Source: CAWUIH01 sp963922495
GTDB taxonomy: Bacteria; Pseudomonadota; Gammaproteobacteria; Coxiellales; Coxiellaceae
Direction of reading: 5' to 3'
Assembly (NCBI GenBank): GCA_963922495.1
Contig: CAWUIH010000002.1
Coordinates: 8,778 to 72,777, forward strand
DNA length: 64,000 bases
Shown: positions 18,723-29,500 of the stretch, piece by piece
Position numbering within the stretch: position 1 is the stretch's first letter
How the letters are laid out: each line of letters starts with the position of its first letter
Translations under genes and position numbers: made by a program
The notes under the pieces: generated by a model
The model's database searches: none
Told to the model about the DNA's origin: nothing
What the model saw: only the letters and a program-made list of their open reading frames with translations

Positions 18723-20342
18723 ATGACATACTATTCACCAGCAACGAAATTATGGTTAAAACCCAACGTCCTAGCGGAACCGTTAATCTTTAATTGGTAT
18801 GCCTGGTCATTTTTAGTTTCACCCGCAACAGCTGCGATGTTAATTCATAACAAATACTTGGCGCTAATTCAGTCGTATTTGAATGACCCACAGTTACACG
18901 CGCAAGCCTTACAAAATGAATCAATGCAAGGTGGGCCATTTATTCGTACAAACGCTTTGATTGAAGAAAATATTGCAAAGTTGTACGAGGAAATGCTGAG
19001 TAAGTGCGGTCCACAGATGGAGTTAGCAAAGGCTATCACACAGATGGAACAATTGTTGCAAACATACGGCACTGGTGGCTCACTAGAAGATTGTTATGAA
19101 AAAGTTCCGATTCCATTGCGTGGCTACGTCGAACTTTTTTATGACTTACGGCAACAAGCTAATTTTCGTTTAATTGAAGCACTATTGTATTGCAGCCCTT
19201 ATAACTTAGAAAAACATCAAACGGTTATGTTTTCTGAAGTAACAAAAGATTACCGTGAGTTTATCATCAACACACCGCGTTTTGCCAATGATGAGCAAGT
19301 AATACTATCATTACCATTTCATAGTCCATTCTATGATACTATTTTCCAGTCACGGTCTAAGCCAATGCGCTATGATAGGTTGTGCGGCCTGTTTCATCAA
19401 TATAATATAATTCAAGAAGATAAATCTCGATTATTACGTTATTTTACCGATCAACCTTCGTCATCTGAATATCCACTGAGTATACTGAAAGGAAATCAGA
19501 TTCGAGTTCGATACTTTGGACACGCCTGTGTGTTAATTCAATCAGCTCATTGTAGTATCATGATTGACCCTATCATTAGCTATCAATATAGTGGCGCAGA
19601 TGATCGCTATACATATGCCGACTTACCAGATAGTATTGATTATCTGTTAATAACTCATGCGCATCAGGATCATGTGATTATTGAACATTTACTCCAACTT
19701 CGTCATAAAGTTAAACAAGTCATTGTCCCTAAGAGTGACTGTGGTCAGTTACAAGATCCCTCTTTAAAATTATTTTTTCAACATATTGGATTCCAAGACG
19801 TGATGGAAATTGATGATATGGAAAAGATTCTAATTCCTAATGGTTCAATTACTGGAATTCCTTTTCTAGGTGAACACGGTGATCTCAACATTCAGACCAA
19901 AAAAGCGCATCTAATTGAGTTATTCGGCAAGAAAATCATGTGTGCTGCTGACTCTAATAATATCGAACCAGTACTTTATGAGCATGTAAGAAAAATTATT
20001 GGTAATGTTGACATACTTTTTATTGGTATGGAATGTGAAGGGGCGCCACTTTCATGGGTATATGGTCCATTATTGGCAAAAAAAGTTACTCGAAAAAATG
20101 ACCAAATGCGTCGATTGAATGGTTCTAATTATGCAAGCGCAATCCGGTTAGTTAAAAGTCTGAGATGTCAAAGGGCATACGTATATGCTTTAGCAAAGGA
20201 GCCTTGGTTCAGTTATGTATTAAATATTAATCATCGTCAAGACTCACCGATTATCATCGATTCTAACCGATTTGTTGACAATTGTCGTTCAGAAGGTATT
20301 GAGTCAGAAGTTTTATTTATTAAAAAAGAGATTTTACTGTGA
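18723..20342 (+). CDS. CmlA-like diiron beta-hydroxylase of PCP-bound amino acids
   Basis: A 539-aa protein with two parts. The N-terminal half (~1-255) carries the alpha-helical region special to CmlA-type proteins (LWLKPNVLAEPLI, WYAWSFLVSPATAAM, a GGPFI loop, PIPLRGYVELFYDL). The C-terminal half is a metallo-beta-lactamase fold with H312-x-H314-x-D316-H317 followed by E384 and D410 as further metal-ligand candidates. In the chloramphenicol pathway CmlA uses this diiron site to beta-hydroxylate an amino acid while it is bound to a carrier protein; FrsH is a relative acting on leucine. A hydrolase or lactamase role is unlikely given the N-terminal half and the cluster setting. The target residue is unknown; position between modules 3 and 4 is suggestive but not decisive. 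AAGGAAC lies just upstream of the ATG. The stop overlaps the GTG start of NRPS2. Confidence 0.85.
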   Translation: MTYYSPATKLWLKPNVLAEPLIFNWYAWSFLVSPATAAMLIHNKYLALIQSYLNDPQLHAQALQNESMQGGPFIRTNALIEENIAKLYEEMLSKCGPQMELAKAITQMEQLLQTYGTGGSLEDCYEKVPIPLRGYVELFYDLRQQANFRLIEALLYCSPYNLEKHQTVMFSEVTKDYREFIINTPRFANDEQVILSLPFHSPFYDTIFQSRSKPMRYDRLCGLFHQYNIIQEDKSRLLRYFTDQPSSSEYPLSILKGNQIRVRYFGHACVLIQSAHCSIMIDPIISYQYSGADDRYTYADLPDSIDYLLITHAHQDHVIIEHLLQLRHKVKQVIVPKSDCGQLQDPSLKLFFQHIGFQDVMEIDDMEKILIPNGSITGIPFLGEHGDLNIQTKKAHLIELFGKKIMCAADSNNIEPVLYEHVRKIIGNVDILFIGMECEGAPLSWVYGPLLAKKVTRKNDQMRRLNGSNYASAIRLVKSLRCQRAYVYALAKEPWFSYVLNINHRQDSPIIIDSNRFVDNCRSEGIESEVLFIKKEILL

Positions 20343-20503
20343 CCAAGCTTAATAAATTACAGTCATTTATTGAGTATTGTCGGCAACGAGGTATTTATTT
20401 TTGGCGGCAAGGACAGAACTTGAAATGTCATATCACTAAAAGTTGTACTCTTACGTCAGAACAACGTAGTTTTATTAAACGCCATAAAACTGAATTGCTT
20501 GAT
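20339..20503 (+). other. TubC-like N-terminal docking domain of NRPS2
   Basis: Residues ~1-55 have the TubC pattern: an opening amphipathic helix (LQSFIEYCRQRGIYFW), a beta hairpin (GQNLKCHI), then two helices ending in KRHKTELLDMV. Such domains bind short C-terminal tails of the preceding synthetase and enforce order. The presumed partner is the acidic tail of NRPS1. Confidence 0.75.
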
Positions 20504-23500
20504 ATGGTTCCAACGTATGGCGATTCTGAAAAAGTGGTACTAACTATTTTACCTTTGATGGCTTTACAGCAAGGTATTCTATTTCATTCGATCGTAGATA
20601 CTGATGCAAACAACTATTTTGTGCAGGCTCATTGGACTTATCGTCAGCCGATTGATTCATCACTGTTGAAAACAGCGTGGACCCGTTGTTTTAAGCAATA
20701 CGATGTATTAAGAGTGGCATTTAATTGGGATACCGCTGAGCAGTTAGTACAGATTATATACGATAGTGTCAATGTACCTTGGCAAGAAGTTGATTTACTT
20801 CACAAAACGGCAGAACATTCCAATGTATTGATTGAAGATTTCATGGAAAGGGACCGACAACGAGGTTTCCGGTTAGATCAGCCTAGTCCTGTTCGTTTAT
20901 GCTTATTCAAAGTGGATAAGTCAACGTCAGTTTTTGTGTTCAGCTTTCATCACATTTTACTCGACGGTTGGAGTGTGTCTTTATTACTAGAATACATTCA
21001 CCAGGAATATTGGTGTTTGTACAACTCACAAAAAAAGGCGCAATTATCAGCTCCAAGTATGGCGGATTACGTTAACTGGATTCAGATGCATCAAGTAATT
21101 GATGAGGCATTTTGGACTAATTACTTGAAGAAATTCGATGGAGCAACAATTATCCCGGGGCAAACAAGACCATTAGAATTAAAATCAGTCACAAAAACAG
21201 TGGCGGTGTATACGTTAAATTCCTCTGGCCAATTATCTGATAAGTTAGCAAAATTCTGCCAGCAGCATGGTTTTACCGTAAATGCTGTTATTCAGCTAGC
21301 TTGGATACGATGTTTAATAGCAGCTAGCTGTCAAACCACGATAAGTTACGGTTTGGTTGTTTCCGGTCGAGCTAACGCTTATGCTAACGTTGATCGAGTG
21401 GTTGGATTGTTAATTAATACGTTGCCGCTCATCTATGAATTAAAACCAGGCCAAACCGTATTAAATCATTTACATTTGTTACAGTCGATTATTAATGATT
21501 TGAACACTAATAGCGATATTGGACTACGTGATCTAAAAGAAATTGCTCAGTGTATTAATGAACCTTTATTTAACGTCATTGTCGCATTCGAGAATTATCC
21601 AATTGCAAAGGTTAATGAAGTTAATCAGTTGCAGATTAGCAATTATCAGGTTTATGAACAGAATAACTATCCACTTAGTTTAACAGTAGCCTTGATTAAT
21701 AATGAGGTGAGAATTAAAGCAAATTATGACTCAAAAGCTTACAAATCAGCTGTCATCGAGCAACTTGTAACGCGTTGGATTTTGTGTATACGAAAAATTA
21801 TTCAATACCCAGAAGTTGATTTAACATCACTTGATTTACTAACTGATCACGAACGGTTTGCCATGCTGGATAAATATCAATCTCATCCTGTATCGCCTGC
21901 TATTCACACAATTGATCTATTTTTGGCTCAAGTCAAGCGTGATCCAACAGCACTTGCAGTGATGGATCCTCATGAAGAGCTAACCTATGCTCAATTAGAT
22001 CAGAAATCCAATGCATTAGCATTTAGATTACAGACACGACATGATGTCGTACAGGGTGATCTTATTGCTATCCGTATGATGCGTAGTTGTAATCTAATTG
22101 TAGCCTTATTGGGCGTGATAAAGGTAAGAGCAGCGTTTTTACTTTTAGATGGCACTCAACCAGAGATACATCTGAAGAAGCTAACTGGACATGCACAAGC
22201 TAAGTTAGTACTGACGGAAAAACATTTTGAAGGGTTTCGGGATTACGGTTTTTCTTGGCAAAACGATGAATCAGCGAACGACCTAGCTTATGTTATCTAC
22301 ACTTCAGGCTCAACTGGTAAACCCAAGGCTGTGATGATTAGCCAATCTGCTATATCCCACCATGTAACTTGGTTTCAGTCTCATTACCGAACTTTCCAAG
22401 GTAAGAAAATCCTATGTCGTACCTCAATAGCATTTGATGTTGCCCTACATGAAATTTTTTGTGGGCTTGCCAGCGGTATGGCATTGGTAATGTGTGACGA
22501 AACGATCATGCGTGACGGTTTATTGCTTATTCGACAAATTATGGATGATCAGGTGTCTATTTTACATGTTGTGCCGTCTCTGTTACGTGTCATGTTGGCT
22601 TACGATGAATTTCAGATGTGCGATTCATTGGAGCGAGTTTACTGTGCTGGTGAGGTGCTCGATGCCTCATTGATAGAGAAGTTTTATCAGGTGTTACCAG
22701 CTGCAACACTGTGGAATGCTTATGGGCCAACTGAAGCGACGATTTACACGACCTTACAGCATTGTAATCCTCGTAATATCAAAGCCGAAGTGGTGCCGAT
22801 TGGTAAACCTATTGTAGGGGCCAATTGTTACGTATTGGACCCATATAAGCAACTACAACCTCCTAGCTTTTTAGGTGAATTACATATATCTGGCCCAGGA
22901 TGCGCCGTTGGATATTTGAGAATGTCTGATCAGACACAGCAGAAATTTATTACTAACCCTCATCATGATGATATATCAGTTATGTATGCAACAGGCGATA
23001 TGGTAGGTTACGATCCAGATGGATTACTTTTCTACCATGATCGCTATGATCAACAAATAAAAATACGTGGTTATCGGGTAGAACTTGAAGAAGTGCGGCA
23101 ATTACTCATGCAGCATCCAGGGGTATCTGATGCGAAAGTTATTTTAAATCAACGGGATTCTCATAAACAATTAATTGCTTATTATATTGTAGAGAGTGGT
23201 TGTAAGACAACGATTAACGATTTAATTCAATTTTGTGAACAGCATATGTTATCGTATATGCGACCAACCGAATTTATTATTGTTGATAATTGGCCACGTC
23301 AGTTGAGTGGTAAAATTGATGTAAAACGTTTACCTCTTATCGCATTTGAATCGTCTAATGAGGCAACATCAAGCATACAGTCAACTAATCTCATTGAACA
23401 GAAATTATTAACGATTTGGCAAGCAACGCTGAATAAAAAGTCGGTTACCATTTATGACGATTTTTTTGCCTGTGGTGGTGACTCAATTAGTGCAATTCTA

Positions 23501-26500
23501 TTAGTAGCTCGGGCACGTAAGCAAAAAATTTATTTTAGTGTTGCCGACGTTTTTAAGTGGTCTACAATACATCAACTTGCTCAAAGAGTGGATATCAATT
23601 CTCGACTAGTAGAAGAATCGGTTTATCCAGTTCGCGTTGCACCCGAACGATTGAGAGCATTAGCAAAATACTGGCCTGATATTATCGATGCGTATCCGTT
23701 GGCACCTTTACAACGAGGATTATTATTCCACTATCAGTTTGATCATTCTGATCACACTTATGTCCAACAGATTACTTTGTGTATTGCTGGATCTATCAAT
23801 GCTATTGCGTTTGAAAAAGCTTGTGCGGCTGTAGTTGACCATTACGATATTTTTCGCACAGTTTTTTATTGGATAGAAGATCAAGAACCGTTACAGTGTG
23901 TTTTACGCCAGGGGATTGTGGATTTGGAAGTTTGTAATTCGCTCGACGAACAGCAGTTGCGACAAGATCGTCAACACGGTTTCGATTTGACTAAGCTACC
24001 ACTTATCCGATTTAAGTTAGCCTTATCGACAGATGACGTACAACGTCTCGTGATTAGTTTCCATCATATCATTTGCGATGGCTGGTCTTTTTCACAAGTC
24101 ATTAAAACTCTGGGTCAAGCGTATCAGCGTGCATTGCATAATCAAAATCCACTAGTTACTAAGGTGCCTGTTCCATTTGTTCACTTTATTAATTTGGTTA
24201 GTCAGAAAGGATTTGACCAAGCTTTTTGGCAAGACTACTTGACTGATCATCGTATTCCCACGCGATGTATTACAGATTTTAATCCAGAGCGTCGAATACT
24301 AAGAACTACTGAACAATGTTATCACCGTATGGATCTTGGCAATGAGTTGACTGAACGCATTCAGAACTATGCTGCTCACCTTAAAATAACTGTAAATTGT
24401 TTATTTCAGTGTTTATGGGGTATGGTATTGTCAATTTATGCTAATAGTTCTGACGCTGTATTTGGCGTAACCGTTTCGGGGCGTCCCACCGATTTGGAAA
24501 ATGTTGAACAATTAGTGGGCATGTTAATTAACACGATTCCAGTTAGGATCATCTGCCCGTCCGATTCCATTGCGGCTTGGTTACTCAATCAACAGCAGCA
24601 ATGGCTAAACTTATCTGAGCAATCGCATACTCCATTAACTAAGATTAAAGAATTTATCGATTACCCTTCAGAACAGTTATTTGATAGTTTACTCGTTTTT
24701 GAAAATCTGCCCCTAAGCGAAGGCAGTGAGAATTGGGGTAACCAATGTTCACTATCGCTAGAAACCGTCTTCAGTCAAACAGAATATCCACTAGAGTTAA
24801 ATGTTACGAACAATCAAACACTGAAACTTAACTTGCTGTATAACCCAGCTCTATACCTATCTGATACAGCTGCTAATATATTGCGACGATTGTGTTTTCT
24901 ACTAAAACGAATTGTACAATTGGATTGCAATGCAAATGTCTCTGATCTCTACCAATTGCCGCCAATAGAGCAGAAAAAATTGCTGAATTGGAGTAATGGT
25001 CCATTTATCTCCTTTACAGCACAACCTAGCATATTACAACAATTTTACTATCAGGTGCGCCAGTATCCTGAACGTGAGGCAGTCGTTGATGGGGAGCGTC
25101 GCTTTACTTATGCTACTTTGCATGCGTTATCTAATCATATCGCAAATCAATTGCAAGCTAACTCAGTCGGTCGTGGTGAACTTGTTGCTTTATGCTTGGA
25201 TCGTTCGGTTGAGTTTTTAATCGGGATGTTAGCTATTTTAAAAGTTGGTGGTGTTTTCGTACCGATGGATTCTGGTTACCCAGCTGAACGCATTGACTAT
25301 ATGTTATCAGATTCAGGTGCTCGAATAGTATTGACTGATAGTAAAGTGCGTTCTTGTCATTCATCTATTATGCAACGGCAATTTTTAGATTTGGACATAC
25401 TATGTCGTCAGTCTATTGGTCCTTTAAAACAAGATTTCGATGCAATAGTTGCAGATCCCAATGATTGGGCTTATGTGATGTATACATCAGGCTCAACGGG
25501 ATCTCCTAAGGGAGCAATCACCCATCATGCCGGTGCGTGGAATCATATATTAGCTGAAATTGAAGCCTTGCAACTGTGGAATGGTTTCAACTTCCTACAA
25601 AGCGCAGCGGCTTCCTCGGATATCTCAGTATGGCAATTCTTGGCACCACTGATGGTGGGTGGTAAGATCGTTATTATAAAAGATATGACTGATATGCCAT
25701 TGCTTCATCATTTAGTTATTGATGAAGCCATTACACTAGTTGAGCTGGTCCCTGTGGTACTTAATTTGTGGTTAGATCATATTGTTGCAGCGGCGCTGGA
25801 TCCACGTGCGATAAAAGCACTAAAATGGGTGATGGCGGTTGGTGAAGCTGTCCCGATTGCCTTGGTTAATCGTTGGTTAAGTCTATTTCCTACCATTCCG
25901 TTAGTCGATGCCTATGGTCCTACTGAAGCATCGGATGACGTATGTCAAGCTGTTATCGATAAACCGTTAACAGCTTCACTTACTACAGTGCCGATTGGAC
26001 AACCAATTGCAAACATGTCCGTAATGGTCCTTGATAAGCAACAACGTTTGTCTCCAATTGGTGTGATAGGTGAAATTTGTATCAGCGGAGTAGGAGTAGG
26101 TCCCGGATATTGGAAGCAATCTCACAAGACGGAGGCTAGCTTCGTTGAAAATCCTCATGCGACACACACGTTCGGTAAACGCCTCTATAAAACTGGTGAT
26201 TTAGGACGTTGGCGTGCTAACGGCGCATTAGAATTCTTAGGTCGTGTTGATAATCAGGTACAAATTAATGGTTTTCGAGTTGAAATCGGTGAGATTGAAT
26301 CGGTAATAGGACAACATGTAGCAATCAAAGCTACCGTGGTTATGACTCGTGAGGTCTGTGAAGATAAAAAACTGGTAGCTTATTACTTGCTACATAAGGT
26401 AGAACAAATAAAACCAGATGACATTCGCCGATATTTAGAAAGGCGCTTACCACGACATATGGTACCCAGCTTGTATGTTGAACTCGAATCATTTCCAGTT

Positions 26501-29500
26501 GGTCCTAGTGGTAAAATTGCACGTGATCAGTTGCCTAATCCTGTATACGCTGAGTATCAAGATAACAGTAGCCTTGAGTTCAACCAGATTGAGCAGAAAT
26601 TATCTGCCTTTTGGTGTGAAGTATTAAATGTTAAGTGTATAAATCGGCAGGATAATTTCTTTCTATTAGGTGGCCATTCATTGTTGGCAACGCGATTATT
26701 AACTCGTGTTCGTACGTATTTTTCCGTTAAAATGATATTGCAAGATATTTTTGATTATCCTACCTTAGCGGATCAAGCACAATGGATTGAGCAACACCTT
26801 AATGAAAACAAAACTGATACGCTGCAAATACCGATTGTTGATCGTTCACAGCTACAACCGTTGTCCTATGCTCAACAACGATTATGGTTTTTGCATCAGT
26901 ACGAAACGGGACTGCACTCCACTAATCGCTACCATATTCCACTTGCGTTGTCGTTGCACGGTGAGCTGGACCAAAAACGACTTAAACAAGCGCTACAATA
27001 TTTGCTAAACCGTCATGAAATTTTTCGTACACAATTTATTGAGCGAGATGGTAAACCTTACCAGAAAATATTGTCAGAATGTCCCATCGCTTGGGTAGAA
27101 GAAACTGTACACGATTCGTTGCAGAAACGTATAAGAGAGGTTTGTAAGGTACCATTTTCATTAGAAAAAATACCGTTGATTCGATTTTATTGTTTTAAAC
27201 AAGGGCCCATTGATCATACTTTGGTGATTGTTCAGCACCACATCATCAGCGATGCGTGGTCTCTAAACGTATTTATTGAAGAATTATCTATCGGCTACCA
27301 CCAGTTGTATGAAGGAAAGTCGATTGAATTGGCACCGTTATCGCACCAATACGTAGATTTTGCTGTTTGGCAACGTCAATCATTACAGGGAGAACAATTA
27401 ACACGATTACTTGAATACTGGAAAAAGTATTTAGCTGATATTTCTCCTTTAGAATTGCCGACTGACTTCGTCCGCCCACTGCGTTTATCTTACCAAGGTG
27501 GTCAGATACGTTTTGATTTGCGGGAATCACTTTATCAGAGGCTTAATCAACTGGCCGATGGTTATAAAACCACATTATTTACCATACTGTATAGTGTTTT
27601 TGGCATATTAATGAGTCGATTATCTGGACAATGCGATCTGGTGGTCGGTGTGCCAGTAGCAAATCGCAATCACCCACTAACAGAAAAGATGATAGGATTT
27701 TTCATCAACACATTACCTGTTCGTTTCAATGAGAGTAATCAATCAACAGTTGCATCACTAATCCATGCCATGAGAATAAATTTGTTATCAGTATACGATC
27801 ATCAAGATTTACCGTTTGATAAGTTAGTGAGTGACTTAGCAGTTACACGTAGTGAGCGTCATCACCCAATTTTCCAAGTAATGTTTAACTTACAAAATGC
27901 TTATGAATCCATTGCAGTAAATTTACCCCGTTTACAAGTAGATGAAGTTGAGCTCGATATTATTACTACTAAATGTGATTTGACAGTTGGTCTGTGGACG
28001 CAAGGTAGCAATACACTAGCCGGATGTTTTGAATATAACGCTAGTTTGTTTAAGCGAGAGACAGTTACTCGTTGGCTAGAATACTATCTATATTTACTTG
28101 AACAAACTGTACTAAATCCACACCAAAGTGTGATGCAGTTGTCTATTATGCCTGTGTCTGAGTATCATCAGATCACTAAAGTATACAATAATACAGTTAA
28201 CCATGCGTGGCGTTCTAAAAATTTACCAGATGCTTTTGCTGAATCCGTGCGCTGTTATCCTGATCGTATTGCAGTTAAATACTATGATCAGCAATTAAAT
28301 TATCGACAATTAGATGAGCGAGCTAATGCCGTTGCCAGTCAAGTAAGTAAATTGCAACCTGGCGTGTGTGTTGGGGTGCTGATTCCACCTAGTCCAAACT
28401 ACATTATAGCAATTTTAGGTATTTTAAAGGCAGGATCTGCGTACGTGCCTTTGTCTTTAGCCGATCCTGTAAGGCGACTGAAATACATTATTGATGATGC
28501 AACAATATCGGTAGTATTAACAATAGATCAGATTTTGTCTACAGATTATCGTGATGCGCTTACAGAATGCTGTGATTTAATACTAATGGATCAAACCACA
28601 GTATTACCGTCATTTAACCCAACTCAACCAATATTAGCTGAACACTTCGGTTACGTCATGTACACGTCAGGAACAACGGGCGGACCTAAGTCAGTGCCAA
28701 TTACTCAGGGCTCTGTTGCTAATTTTATTAAAAATAACCGGTGGATTAAACTAAGTGAGAGAGATGTGTTTGCTTTGGTATCCGATATCTCATTTGATGC
28801 GACAACCTTTGAGATTTGGGGTGCGTTACTAAATGGTGCAGCGCTAGTCATAATGGACAAAGATACTATACTGGATCATCAACAATTTTATACCAATTTA
28901 CTAAAGGAACGTATATCTGTTCTATTTCAAACACCGCGTTTATTTGATCACCATATACAACATCGTAAAGATATTTATGCAACCTTACGATACTTATTAT
29001 TAGGAGGTGACGTTATTAGCATGAGCAGCTTAACAGAATTGTTTACTGACGCTAAATGTACACCTCAGCATGTATTAAATGGTTATGGGCCAACTGAAAG
29101 TACGGTTTTTGTGACTATACATAATATAACCACTAATGATTTGCGAAAAAATGCTATCCCCATTGGTCGACCAATTGATAATCGTCAGATTTACGTGCTT
29201 GATGTGCAAAAAAGATGTGTGCCGACAGGTGTAGTCGGTGAATTATGGATTGGAGGTGAGGGTTTAACACCCAGTTGGGATAACCAATCGCTTTTCCCTT
29301 CAGGAGATTTAGGTTACTGGACTGATGATGGTGTATTGATGTTTGTTGGCCGTAAAGATCACCAAATAAAGATTCGGGGTTACCGTGTTGATTTAAATAT
29401 GATTCAACATACGCTCCTGCAATGTGATGCTATAATTCAAGCCCTTGTGATACCCACTAAACAAAACGGGCGGGTAGAGTTAGTAGCTTATTATATTGCT

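Noticed and set aside
18723..20342. Reading the metallo-beta-lactamase fold as an antibiotic-resistance or hydrolase gene
   Set aside because: The N-terminal half has the CmlA-specific pattern and the gene is coupled to NRPS2, so carrier-bound amino acid hydroxylation fits better.
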